A stretch of 64,000 nucleotides of DNA from Cornus controversa (GCA_026545225.1 CM048845.1:77144033-77208032); one strand, 5' to 3'; counted from the first letter of the stretch, positions 1 to 12,400 are shown. A program made the numbers and translations. The notes: generated by a model from the sequence alone, not told the origin.

Positions 1-513
1 ACTCTTGAGCATTCATTGAGCAACATTCATTGCAATCTACCATCATTTAATACACTTGAGCTTCAAACTTGTGATTCAACTTTACTATAGTATTGAGAGC
101 TTGAAATTATGTTTTCTTCTTTGAGAGTTATCCATTGTATCATAAATTTTGTTCTACATCATTTGTAAATGGTTGTTGAACCCTAGAAGACTAAGTGAAG
201 GAGTTCACTTAGTAAGAATGAGCTTGTGTTCTCCATTGTAAAGGTTTGCTTTCCAGCAATAAGGAATAGCTATAGTGAATTTGAAAAAATTTTAAGAGGG
301 ATCTTGAGTCATGGAGTAGGAGTTTTCGAACCACGATACATCCTTGTGTTGATAGTGTTTGAATCTCTCTATTCCTAACTTATTTATATTATGCTTGTTT
401 ACTTATATCATTATCTCATTATATATTGCATATCTTTTTAATTCTTTAATTTGATTCTATTGTTTCCAAAGACCCTATTCACCTCCCCTCTAGGGTTATA
501 TCTTGAGTAACAA
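1..513 (+). repeat. partial 5' LTR of the copia element
   Basis: This AT-rich non-coding stretch lies directly upstream of the primer-binding site and ends in CA, as LTRs do. The left end of the LTR is outside the window, so length and terminal duplication cannot be determined. Confidence 0.65.
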
Positions 514-1740
514 TTGGTATCAGAGCAAGGGTTCTAGTTTTTGACCTAACCGTCTTAGAGTTCGATCATGGCAAAGACGCAAAGTGCCTCTCATATGGAA
601 GAACAATTAAACAATAGGCCACCTTGGTTTGATGGCACCGACTGTAATTATTGAAAACCTAGGATGACATTCTTTCTCCAATCCATTGATTATCAAGTTT
701 GGGAAGTTGTTTGTAAAGGGCCTTTAGTTCCTATGAAAAATGTCAAAGATAGGAAAGTTCCCAAGGATGAGGAAGAATGGACTGATGGTGATAGAAAGCT
801 AATTCAAATCAATGCTAAAGCTATCACTAATTTGTATTGTGCTTTTACCAAATCCGAGTTCAATAAAATTTTGGCTTGTAAAACGACCAAAGAAATGTGG
901 GACAAATTAGAAGTGACCTATGAGGGCACTAAGCAAGTTAGAGTTACCAAAATTAGTATGTTAATTAGTGAATATGAGCTTTTTAGCATGCTTCTAGGTG
1001 AATCTATTAATGAAATGTTTACTAGATTTACTAATATTGTTAATAGCTTGTCTCATATTGGTAGAACTTATTCTAATTCCAACAATGTTAGAAAGGTGCT
1101 TTGGTGTCTTCCTACAAGTTGGGATGCAAAGGCAATGACTATTCAAGAAGCTAATGATCTTGATACCTTGAGTCTTGAAGACCTTATGGGATCGCTTATG
1201 ACTCATAAGATCAAGTTAGTAGTCGTCAAGAAATAGTCAATCCGAAGAAAACCTTAGCATTGAAATCATCTCTCCAAGATTCGAAAGAAATTAATAAAAA
1301 TGGGTCTAGTGATGATAAGGATGACATGACATTCATTACTCACAAATTCAAGAAGTTCTTAAGAAGGGAATCTTTCCCCAAGAGAAGACCCTTGAAGAGA
1401 GATGAGCCAAAAAGTGATTCAAGTAAAAATAAACCTCTTACTTGCTACAATTGCGGCAAATTGGGACACTTTCTAAAAGATTGTCGCAAGCCAAGAAGAG
1501 ATAAAAGTAAGAAAGTTGCTATGAAAGTCACATGTGATGATTCTGACTCAAGCGATTCGGAATGCGACACAAGCAACGAGGTTGCAAATTTTTGCTTTAT
1601 GGCAATTGATGATAAGGTAAATTCTAACCTTGAAACTTCTTCATTGATTTCATATGATGAATTGCAATGTGCTTTTGAGGATTTGCATAGAGAGCTAGGA
1701 AAAGTAAATCAATTAAAATCCTATTTTGGAAAATAATTAA
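1..1740 (+). mobile_element. Ty1-copia LTR retrotransposon, 5' part (fossil)
   Basis: The order is partial LTR, primer-binding site, gag. The motif TGGTATCAGAGC at 515-526 is the usual copia site complementary to initiator Met-tRNA. It follows an LTR end that reads TTGAGTAACA. From about 590 to 1736 the plus strand encodes a UBN2-type gag with the CCHC zinc knuckle CYNCGKLGHFLKDC near 1441-1485. No protease, integrase or reverse transcriptase follows: the copia homology stops near 1740, shortly before a MULE-type MITE. The 5' LTR continues beyond the left edge of the window. The element is broken and incomplete here; its age cannot be set because only one LTR is visible. Confidence 0.85.
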
Positions 1741-1787
1741 ATAAAAGAAAAAAATTTGGATCTCTACACCTTCTCTGGTATATAAAA

Positions 1788-2242
1788 GAGTAAAATACAC
1801 TGACCTCCCCTGAGGTTTGGTATAATCACACACGACAGTCATGTTTGACGTTTATTGTATTATATACCTTAGATGTTATGAAATTTTCTTTTTACCCTTA
1901 ATATTTTAATACTTTTAAATTACAAGAATTTTAATGTGAAATACCTATATATCTTGCCCACCATATATCTATATATATATATATATATATATATATTAAT
2001 ACTGTGAAGTATTTTATACATATATCAAGGAGAATTTTGTTAATGTCTTAATAGTATTTTTGTCATTTCATTGCAATCAAGGGCAATTAAGTCATTTTTT
2101 AAAATTTCATTACTGGAGGAGAGGTCGTAGATGACACGTGCCTAACTTTAAGGGAACATGGTTTAATAAATGTCAAACATGGTTATCGTATGTAATTGAA
2201 CCAAAGCCTCAAGAGTAGTAAGTATATTTTTGTATTTTACCC
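1788..2242. mobile_element. MULE-type MITE, copy 1 (455 bp)
   Basis: The ends are inverted repeats of the shared type GAGTAAAATACACTGACCTC and, reversed, GGGTAAAATACAAAAATATA; further in, both arms carry a CCCTGAGGTTTGG / GAGGCTTTGG-like block followed by AATTACATACGA-type sequence. Flanking 9-mers TATATAAAA (1779-1787) and TATAAGAAA (2243-2251) match at 7 of 9 positions, fitting the 9-bp duplication typical of Mutator-like elements. There is no coding capacity. An (AT)n run lies near 1970-1996. It sits just past the end of the copia gag remnant. Confidence 0.7.
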
Positions 2243-2767
2243 TATAAGAAAATGGATAATAATATGCTCCAACAACTCACATTCATAGATATGAACTTAG
2301 TTATATATGTTGAATAAACCTTCAAAATATTCCTTAAACATTTTTCAACTCAGATGACTCATACTACTTTTTCATATTTTCAAGGAAAATGATTAGTGTA
2401 GTGAAAGTTATCACCGAATGAATAACTGAATGTCTCTCTAAGATGATGAAAGTAGAATAAATGTTTGATCCCACATACACTGTTTGAGAGATGAGGGAGT
2501 GATTTGGTTTCCTATTTGGTGATAACTTTCATGGTGTATATCATTACTCTATTTTTAAATAGTTTGGTACTAATTAGAAGGTTCAGAGGTTGATGTAGTT
2601 TAGAAGACTCTTGCGTATTACCAATTATGCTTGACACTGCATTGATTTAAGCTATTTGTTCAATCAATCCACAAGGACTTACCGAGAAAACTTAATTAGT
2701 CAACCCCAAGGCTCGATCAATATTCTAGTACCAAATGTATCATCGGATGACTTACTTAAGTGAAAGT
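2243..2767. other. intergenic, nothing recognised
   Basis: AT-rich sequence without a supported gene or repeat boundary, lying between the MULE-type MITE and the hAT-type MITE. Confidence 0.5.
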
Positions 2768-2775
2768 GTTGTGAG

Positions 2776-3310
2776 TAGACCTATCAATTGATCGAATTTT
2801 GATCCGAATTTGATTCAAATCTGAGCCAATATATAAATAGGATATAGATTAGAACATTCAGTTCAATAATCCATTAGTGATTCGAATCCGATAATCTATT
2901 AATTATACAAACCGGATATGAATTATTGTTGATCTGGTCAGATAATAATTTGATTCGATATAATATAATATATAATATACTATAAATATATATTATCTAC
3001 AAAAATATTTTTATCATTATTTTCTTCTTATTTCGTCTATCTATTTTGTCTCTTTTATTATTTTTTTTATAAATAAAAAGTCAAATACATATCCTCCAAG
3101 TGTACTAATTAGACGTATAAGTTATAAAATTACGCTCTGTGTTGTTCACTGTGAAGGTTAGTTACACGTCTATACGATCCGATTACAATCTGAATATGAT
3201 ATGGATTGTAACATTCAATCCGATAATTCGTTAGTGATCCGAATTCGATCATCCGTTAGTTTAACAAATCAGATATGGATTATGGTAGATTCGACCCGTT
3301 AACAGGCCTA
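2776..3310. mobile_element. hAT-type non-autonomous element (535 bp)
   Basis: The element starts TAGACCTATCAATTG and its other end, reversed, reads TAGGCCTGTTAACGG, a terminal inverted repeat of the TAGGSSTGT-like hAT style. It is flanked by a perfect 8-bp target-site duplication GTTGTGAG at 2768-2775 and 3311-3318, which is the hAT signature length. Two related AT-rich blocks with GATCCGA and CCGATAAT words lie about 370 bp apart inside. There is no transposase reading frame, so it must have been moved in trans. Confidence 0.82.
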
Positions 3311-3558
3311 GTTGTGAGGTTGTGACTTTGGGAATTGGACTATTTTTGAGAGCTTTTATGAGAATCAAGATACTAGTGTTTGGCCACATGTAGCGTTAAC
3401 CTACAAAATCAAGTTAGTAGTCAATCTTATGTGTGTGACATGCTAAAATTGAGCTCAAAGGGTCGAGTTTAAAACAGTTTCTTAGAAATAGTCAAAACTA
3501 AATGTAAGTTCAAGTTTAGAACACTCTTACACTACACCCATTGCATAGTATAAAGATG

Positions 3559-3734
3559 GCCCACATGAATAGGCCTAATAAAATCAAAATAAATAGGCCA
3601 GATAAAAAACTCATATATGCAGTAAATGAATGATGGTTGGAAATTTGAGAAGTTTTTAAAACTTATTTGCTGCATATATGAGTTTTTTATCGGGCCTATT
3701 TAGTTTGATTTTATTGGGTCTATTCATATGGGCT
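3559..3734. repeat. long imperfect hairpin (about 72-bp arms)
   Basis: The left arm (3559-3630) and right arm (3663-3734) are reverse complements with about six mismatches and a loop near 32 bp. The arms share the core GATAAAAAACTCATATATGC. No clear target-site duplication is visible. It could be a small MITE or an RNA hairpin locus; the sequence does not decide between them. Confidence 0.75.
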
Positions 3735-4132
3735 TATTTTTTAAATTTAACAATACCATTCATGTGATTTATTGGACCTATTTAATTTGACTATTACAAG
3801 TCCTTTGGCTTTGCCTATGATTTGATTCTTATTTTGTTTCTTCACTTTTTATCTCTTTTGTTTTCCGAATACTTTCACATTTGATATGTTTTATGGGCAA
3901 CAAGATGAATACTTGGTATACTCTCTTTATGTGAATGTCCTCATGGAGAACATTTGGGGAGGTTACAAAGACTTTTAATCGTGCACGTGCCTCCCAATAT
4001 CAACTTATCAAGTTACAAATTTTTTTTACTCTATTTTCATTATATTTTGAAATATTATTTTATTTTTTTATCATATCTATTATTTATTGATTGTAACATT
4101 TGGTGTAATTTTCTATTTTCATCTTGATGTGT
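3735..4132. other. intergenic, nothing recognised
   Basis: AT-rich DNA with no supported gene between the hairpin and the MULE-like element. Confidence 0.5.
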
Positions 4133-4141
4133 AAAATTATT

Positions 4142-4985
4142 GGGTAAATTACATTGACCTTCCCTGAGGTTTGGTCTAATTACACACAACATCAAACTTA
4201 CAAATTTTGTTACACCGCGTTCCCCTAACGTTTGCTCTGTTATGAGAAAGACCCCCTCCGTTCAAACTTTCACATTTTTTGTCCAAAAATTTGATTGTAG
4301 TGACCAAAATGCCTATAAATAAATGGAAAAGACATTATAACCCTTTATATCTCACCAAATTACAAAACAAATTAATCTGGTTTTAAGAGACAAAAATAGC
4401 CTTATGTACCTCCATTGTTCCAATACACACGTGACCGCCATTTTCCATCTTCTCATCTATATAACATATATATACATACACACACACACACAACTAAAGC
4501 CATGGAAGTAACAATAATCTCATCCATTTCCTATAATAATAGAGGGTTTGAGCCCAACAAGCTCTAGATTGGCCTTCAACCAGAAATCGGAAGCTCTGGC
4601 GGCAATTAGGTCGAGAACCCAAGGCTTACCCAACTAATTGGCCACTTCGGTGGAAGAATTCATAAACGATAATGAGTCAGCCACAAGTGTTTCGACATTG
4701 ATGCAGAACGCGTGAGCATGAGGAGTGAAGTCTAAGATCTCTTGCAAGGAGGAAGATAGCGTTGGCCATCACGACATCACAGCGATACCAACGGTGGAGA
4801 GGAGAGGACCGAATCATATAAATATATATATACACATACCGGTTATCTAGGTTTTCAAATTTGGGGTTAGTGATCTCGCTTCCTTGTTCCACTATGTTCA
4901 CCGTTATGGGGGAGGAAAAAAATGCATAAATTTGATAATTTGTGTAATTATGTCAAACCTCAGAAAAGGTCAGTGTAATTTATTC
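4142..4985. mobile_element. MULE-like element, possible Pack-MULE (844 bp)
   Basis: The left end GGGTAAATTACATTGACCTT and the reversed right end GAATAAATTACACTGACCTT belong to the same terminal inverted repeat family as the copies at 1788 and 41198. The flanking 9-mers AAAATTATT (4133-4141 and 4986-4994) are identical, a perfect Mutator-type target-site duplication. Unlike the other copies, the middle is less AT-rich and coding-like on the minus strand (about 4520-4775). That arrangement, host-like coding sequence between MULE ends without a transposase, is what defines a Pack-MULE. The source gene was not recognised. Confidence 0.75.
4520..4775 (-). pseudogene. captured coding-like fragment inside MULE ends
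   Basis: One minus-strand frame reads as plausible protein for about 80 codons, including QEILDFTPHAHAFCINVE, then LVADSLSFMNSSTEVAN, then GKPWVLDLIAARASDFWLK and NLELVGLKPS. An in-frame TAG falls between the STEVAN and LGKPW segments, and TGA codons bound the tract on either side. Composition is richer in G+C than its surroundings. I do not recognise the family. It may be a degraded exon of a host gene picked up by the transposon; the alternative is a chance open stretch. Confidence 0.45.
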
Positions 4986-6152
4986 AAAATTATTTTTATT
5001 CATTTAAAATTGTTTAAGAGTGTAAAATTTTATCGGATAAAATTATAAAATCATAAAATATCCTTACTAATTGTCACCAAGTTCTTGATTGTATTAACTT
5101 GATTGCCATGAGAGGGCTGCAAGAAAAAAAAAAAATTTCTGCATAAACTATTGTAGTAGGTTGTTGGTTTCCCCAATACAATTTCATCATAATTAAACCT
5201 ATTCATTTATTACAGTAATTATGATTAAATTCTTTATTTACAATTTCAAGTCGTCCATTTCTATATTTTTTCTTATTTTTCCAAAATGCAAAAAAAGTAT
5301 ATACTCTCTCTCACATAATCAGCTAACCTCAATGAAAAGATTGCCGATCAACATGCATGGTAAGAATGCATACTTGTGATAATCGTAGGGATAACAATAT
5401 AAGATTACTACTTGCTCTCCTCTTTATGCATGCTAGACTTTTTATAAACTTTCTATATGTAATATACACACACACATGAAAATATAGATACAACTATTCT
5501 ATGAAAGATTGTCCTATCAAATTCAAAATTAATCAACCAAAATGTTTTGTATCACTTGCTACAGCTATTCTACGAAAGAACTCTCCCTTTCTCTCTCTAT
5601 ATGTAAAATGTTGGGGCAAAATGCTTTTTGGGAATGCCTGTTTAGGCGTGGAGAAGCGCTAGAAGCCACGCCGAATAGGGCCCACATGCCCCCAGTTTCA
5701 AAATCTCAACGGTAAATTATGGTGCTTTAATTATTTGGGGATAGAAGTGCATCAAATATTTCAAGTAAGAATGTGAATTTAATTTACTTTCGTATGTCTC
5801 TAAAGGAATATATTTGAAAATTCACTAAACTACAAATTTGTTTCGATTAATAATAAATATATAAATAAATATTATTTTATTAACTATAATTTTTATTTTC
5901 TTTCATTAATTATGATAATTTTAAATTTTAACCAACATTTTTGTTATACTTAACTTTCTTACAAAATTTATGGTATTTGAGAAGGATTTTTCATCCATGA
6001 GATGGATTTGGAAAGTGTGTCTCGGTCCGAACCCGTCCCGAATTCCAAGGTAGGCGCCGGTATTACAACAGAGTTACAGGGGTATGGAAGACATTTCAAT
6101 CATCCCCAACCAAGCTCTGGGTTCGTGCCCATTTCTTCCGTCGTCTCCACCT
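4986..6152. other. intergenic region upstream of the HSF gene
   Basis: Mostly AT-rich, with a short poly-A run near 5129-5140 and small CA and CT microsatellites. An open frame at 6002-6205 crosses the predicted TATA box and leader, so I treat it as chance. No gene is supported here; the last few hundred bases are presumably the HSF promoter. Confidence 0.5.
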
Positions 6153-6160
6153 TTATAAAC
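6153..6160 (+). promoter_or_regulatory. TATA box of the HSF gene
   Basis: TTATAAAC stands alone in a C-rich stretch about 235 bp before the start codon. Roughly 30 bp downstream lies a CT-rich patch (ACTTTCTCTCTCTAAAATAC) typical of plant transcription starts, giving a leader of about 200 nt. Confidence 0.55.
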
Positions 6161-6288
6161 CCTTTGCCCTCCCGTGACCGTACAACCACCACTTTCTCTC
6201 TCTAAAATACACACACTATTCTTGCTCTACAATCTAGGGTTCTTATTTATCATTTGCAGACATTCTAAACCCCGCAAAACCCTAAATT

Positions 6289-6312
6289 ATGTCCACTCTC
6301 CAATTTTTCTAA
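6289..6312 (+). promoter_or_regulatory. uORF 1 in HSF leader (7 codons)
   Basis: This is the first ATG after the predicted transcription start. It opens a 7-codon frame (MSTLQFF) that closes 79 nt before the main start, so reinitiation downstream would be possible. Confidence 0.45.
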
Positions 6313-6348
6313 TTTAATACTGTAAAAAATTAAAACCCCTTTGAATTG

Positions 6349-6414
6349 ATGCTCATTTCACCTTCGACTTCGATTGATCTTTTCCGGCGAAATGGACGCG
6401 GTTCAGGGCGGTAA
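6349..6414 (+). promoter_or_regulatory. uORF 2 overlapping the HSF start codon (21 codons)
   Basis: This ATG is out of frame with the main frame and its stop lies past the HSF start at 6392. Its context is weak (T at -3, C at +4), whereas the main start has G at -3 and G at +4. Ribosomes that use it cannot reach the main start by simple reinitiation, so it could dampen HSF translation, relieved by leaky scanning. Confidence 0.5.
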
Positions 6415-9400
6415 CGGTGGCGCTCCGACGGCTTCCCTGCCTCCTCCTCCGGCTCCGGCCCCGATTCCGAACGCCAATGCTCCTCCGCCGTTCCTCGTGA
6501 AGACTTATGACATGGTGGACGACCCGAGCACCGAAAAGATCGTCTCCTGGAGCCCCACTAACAACAGCTTCGTCGTTTGGGACCCTCCTGAGTTCGCTAG
6601 AGACCTCTTACCTAAGTACTTTAAGCACAACAACTTCTCGAGCTTCGTTCGGCAATTGAACACTTACGTATGAATTTCTTTCTGTGTTCTTTAGTTCATT
6701 GGGGTTTCTTACTCGATTTATTGTTAATCAGCGAATTCTTTAGTTCATTGCATAATGCCAATGTCACTGAATTTGCGGATGTGAAGATTGATATATTTGG
6801 CTTTGTATTGAATCTAATCAACTGTTTGGTTAATCCTTACTCAACTCAGCACAAGCCAATTTTTTTACTTGAGAAATTAAATCCCAACTGTTTCTTGTCC
6901 TTGGTTTTGTCGTAAAGTAGATCGAAAGGACATAGAGAATATACAATGGCATTATCTCCTGCCATGGGTGAGATAGCCTCAACTGGGGTTTTATGGATGA
7001 AATAACGATAGATCACTAAAGATATGTAGTGAAAAAATTAGGAAAGTCAGAGAATGTTGCATGGTGAATGTAGATGCAAAATATCAAATATTTTTTTTCC
7101 CTTGATGATAAATTGTTGTTATGTTTTTTTATTTTATTTTAGGATTTGTAAGTTTTCCCACCTGTTTTGTAAGGGTCTTGCTAATGTTATCAACTGTTTG
7201 TCCGAAACTACTTGGTTGACCTTGTTTAGCTGCATGAGTAAAGTTGTACGGGGCTCCTTTTCTCACCTCTAGTTTATAAACATTAGTGCAATATGATATT
7301 TACTTTCTCACTTACCATTTAAGGTGATGCATTCTCATGTTGCGTCCTAGTTCACAGTTGGTTTTCCTTTGCTTGCTACACACACACATGCATGCATATT
7401 TGAATTCAGATTGGTTGCTGGTAACCCTTTTCTAAGTCAAATCTGTGTTTATAATTGATAGTTATAGGAAAGTTTAGATGGAGTTCAGCTGATGATAAGC
7501 TGCTGCAATTACTTTCAACTTTGGGTAAAACTATATAGTTATTCTCTTTTTATGTGTTATAAGCATTGAGGGTCTAACATTAACTCATTTCACATAAAAA
7601 TCAAAACACTAAATGCTTAGATGTGACATGGTTTCACCTTTGTAGATCAAGTTGGGTTGATTTTATTGTTGTGGTTGAAGTGGAAAATCAGTTAGAGTTA
7701 AAAATTATCCTTGGACTGCATAGTGGGTTGTTTCTTCTATATTATTTGCAATTGCCTACTTGTCTCTTTTAAGCCATTTTGGTTTTGGACCTAATGACTG
7801 AGAGCTCTTAAAGAAGATTGGTGGCTTGGAAAAGCTACTTACCTAAGGATGGGAAATTCAGATCTACAATTCTTTGTTATTTACATTGCCCTTCTATTTT
7901 TTTTTTTGATTCCTCATCATTTGTTTTTTTTTTTTAGGACTTGTCATTGTTTTAAGACGAACTCTGATTAGATCAATAGTTCCTCATGCTTTTGAAGTTT
8001 TCTAGATTATTTTCTTAATTTTAATTTTCTATGTCCTCTATATGGACGTTTCAAAAGAAATGAGGATATCTCATTTGACATGTTTACAACATATAAACAT
8101 TTTTAACTTATAGCCTTACACCACATATATCAAGTAAATAATGGATGCCTAGACTTGGATTCCGTTCCCATCTGACATTCATAGCCAAGTCCATGTATCA
8201 TAGTTGAAGGTTTATATGATAGTAAAGTTTGCATGAGTAAGTTGGTAATCGGGTAGAGAGTTGGGACGAGTTATCCGGTGGGAACTTTTGCATGAGTTTT
8301 TCCGAGGGTTAATGAGAATTGAGAAGCTTTGGCCTTATAGTTTAGGGTCGAAGTGGGTGTATCGGCTGGGTTTTGGCAATATTTTGGTGTGGGTTTCATA
8401 TTGATGCAACACATACCATCAAAGTTTGTTGTTTTTTATTTTATGTTAGTTTTAGGTTACTATGCAATTGATACACACACACACACACACATTAGAAAGC
8501 ATCAAAAAGAGAATGCACATTGTACATAGGAAGTATTCACAAGGAAACAATACAAGCTTTACTTCAGATCACCCAAAAAACAACCTAGTAGTGTTCAGTA
8601 AGTCATGTTCTAGGTTTATGTTGACATGATGTGTTTTAGGTTACTATGCAATTGATATATATATATATATATTAGAAAGCATAAAAAAGAGGATGCACAT
8701 TGTACATGGGAAGTATTCACAAGGAAACAATACAAGCTTTACTCTCAAATCACCCAGAAAACAACCTAGTAGTGTTCAGTGAATCATGTTATAGGTTTAT
8801 GTAGAAATGACGTGTTATTTGGTTCTTATGTGTAATGTTTATTAAGTTCAGCATTTTATAGATAGTCAATGTTTGGAAGATTCTTGTTGTGTGTCCCTAT
8901 TTGGTAGGTAAATGTACCCCTATTAAAGAAAAATGAGTTTTCACTTGGGATCCATTGGACAAGGAAACTATACCAGCTATACTCTCGTATCACTAAAAAA
9001 ATACTGGGATAAGATAGATATAAATATTTATACATATGTAAATATTTTAGGTATATGTTCTGTTTCTTGGTAGGCAATGGCTGAAAGTTTTTTGTTGTTA
9101 TTTATCCCTTTCTTTAATTTAGTAGCCTTCTTATTTCAATAATTTCTTTTTCTTTTTTAGGTAAATTTTTTATCTTAAAGAAAATGTGAGCCTTCACTTG
9201 GGGCCATTGTTGATTAGTTTTTTTCAGGGGGACATTTTTTTGGATTAAGATTTGATTCTTACATGCATGGGTAAGGATGACACCAGTAACTAGCTTTGGG
9301 TGTGAGACCAGTGAGTTCGGCGCCCTTCTGTAATTTTAGATCCGAAGCATTTCCTGGTTGTAACTAATTTAATTTTGGGAAATGAAATATGTTGTTTGGG

Positions 9401-12400
9401 CTTATGCACTAGTTGTAAAAGCATTGAATTTGACTCGAGATAGTAAGTCTTTATGGTGGGAGAATCACAATTTTGTCGTAAGAGAATTAAACATCTTATA
9501 GGGTACTAAGTTGGAAACATGCATTGGATTTCCCTGAGCAGGAGTCCATATAGAAGTTTTTTGGATTAAGGATTTGATTGACTCAGAATATGAGATTTGG
9601 TATTAATGGATTTTCATGAAATGGGATGTGTTATGAGCTTTGCATTGATTCTACAATGACGTTTTATGGTCTATTATTGTCTTAAATTATCTGGTTATTG
9701 TTAAGTTTACTGCTTAGTTCCGAGGGGAGTATATCTGAGGTGATCCTTTGAAACTCTACTAGATGATTGCAGCTTTACTAGTATCTGAACAATAATTTTA
9801 TGACTAGCAAATGGTTCTGGACTTGGTTCAGGATCTTAGATTTGATGAGCCAACTAGATTTGGAAAAAATAATGGCTGTGTATTGGAGTTATTTGACTAT
9901 ATATTTTAAAGGGAAGGGCTTTGAGGTGGAATGTTGGATATTCTAAATTGGTGTATTTTCATAGTACCCTTGGTTTATTCAATTGGTCTATATTAGTCTT
10001 TTTCATTTCCACATGAAATTTGGTACGAGAATACCTCAATTAGTTCTTTTTTATTATTATTATTTTTTCTTTTGTGGGTTTTAGGTGGGGACCCAGTGAT
10101 TGATACTTCAAGAGGGTTGGTAGTCAAGGTTTGAAGGAGTTAATTACTTTTCTCTTTTCATTTTCTTTTTAACTACTATTTGCATTTCGTGCCTTTATTT
10201 TGGATGTGGCTTCTCTCTCTTGGAATGGGTTCTTCAGATGTGCCAATGCATGGTATGAAGTGGTTTTGATAGAGTAATAAATTGAGAAAATTGCAACAGT
10301 TTTATCCAAGATTTTTGGGGCTAGTAAATTTTTTGGGTATAGTGTTGAGGATTTTGAAGAACCCATTTGTAAGTGGATAGGAAATAATCCGTGTGAGACC
10401 ATTTTCACTATTAGGCTATGTCATATGGACTTGGGTGTGTGTGTCGGGTACGAATATGTATCCATGTGCATCAGATGTGTCAAATCTCCAAATAGGACAC
10501 ATGGACACTACTGTCATAGTGTTTAAATTTTTATTTTACTTTCTAGAGTAAAAATAATGTCTTTATGTAACACAATGTTCAATATAAGAATTTCACTCAT
10601 TTTGAAGAAAATAATGTAATAAAAATGAATTATTGGACATGCTTTTTAGATGCATGTCTAACCAAAAGTGTCGGACACATATCCTATACTCATGTTCAAG
10701 TATTATATGTCTGGCACGGGTAGGATTGCAAATGAACCGAATTGTTCATGAACAACTCGGGATCGGCTTGTTAAAAGCTCGGGTCGAGCTTGTTCATCAA
10801 GTAAACGAGCCAAGCTTGAACACACTTTTTAGGCTCATTTGATAAATGAGCCAAGCTCGACTTGTTAGGCTCGTGAACATGCTCGCTTACTTTTTCATAT
10901 ATATATATAATTTTAAGATCCTAGGTTTTATTTTAATATTAACTTAGGCCATTATGCATATGAGGCCCGATATAGTCATTTTAAGGTCCAAATTAGAAGC
11001 CCATTAAATAGTCATTTTCAAATAACATATGAGGCCCAATATACTTACCCAACAATAAGAATTTATATAGCCCATGTACTAGTCTTATATTCTCTCAATT
11101 ATGTGGCCTATGATTCTGAAAACCCTAGGCTCCTCAAGTGTTCATTCATGCCCCCTCACAGAGATACACTTTCATCCCCCTCATGTCATCTCATCTTCAA
11201 ATCTTGTTAGGCACTGATCTTTCTCCTCTTGCTGGATTGCGCCACAAATCACAATGAGGTTGAAGGTTTCATGAAGATGGCTGAAGGCGCTATTAATCTA
11301 CATTAACGAATACATATTACATATATGTATGTATATTCGCATAAATTATCATGTTGATATGAAAATTTGGTGTGTGTTTATATATATACACATATGCCTC
11401 TTTGTATGTGTAAGGTATCGTGTTTGACATACGAATGAGCCCAAGTTGGCTCGGGCTCACTTGAACATGGCCGAGCCAAGCTTGAGCTCTCCTAGTCCAA
11501 GCTCGCCCAAACACGAGCCGAGCTTGAACATTCTTCTTACTTTGGCAAGCCGAGCCGAGCCCGAACAACCTAAAACTTGGCTCGGTTCATTTGCAACCCT
11601 AGAGACGGGTATTTCACCTACTTTTGAAGAGTCCATGGGACATAGCTATGAGGCATGTATTTAGATTTCAACAATTGCTAATTGAGTTGACACCCTCTGC
11701 ATATGTTGATATCTCGACTATGGAGTCGTGTTAAAGAGAATGCGTTATTGGCACTTGGAATGATGTGTTTCCCCTCAATTATAGTAATAATTATTATTAT
11801 TATTTTTATTTTTGGCGTGTGTGTGTTTTGTGTTGGGGGGGGGGGAGGGGAACATGATAAGACAAGTGTCTCTGACATTGCATTTGATAGGAGTGAGGGA
11901 GGGAAAAGAGGAGGGATGGAGCAAGTCTTCATTCTTTGGTACAAGGGAGAGCTGGAGGGAAGGGAAGGATGAATGGATGGATTAGATATCCCTCCTGGCC
12001 CATAATTTTTTCATTCCTCCAAAATTAATGGAATAGAGGAGGCGATAATGGTTATTATTGTATATAATGTAAAGTGACATTATTACCCTTCATCAAAGAA
12101 ATTCAAATTATGTTGTAAGGGTATAATGGTAACAGAAAATTCTTTGTCTCAACGGGCCTGAACTCGATTTAGAGTTTCATGTCAAGACAAGGTGATGTTT
12201 CATTATGTAGAATTGGATATGGAAGTATGTAGAATGTGAAGGTTTTCAATTTAACTATTCCAGGCAACCTGTTGGTGCTATTTAGAAAAATATCTAGATT
12301 TCAGTTTGTTGTTTCATTCATGCATGGTATAAAATGCCGGCCTTTAATTACTTAACGGGTTTTCTAGGTCCCGATCGCATTGCACCTTAATATAACCATG

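Noticed and set aside
6002-6205. 67-codon open frame before the HSF gene
   Set aside because: It spans the likely TATA box and transcription start and has no recognisable domain.
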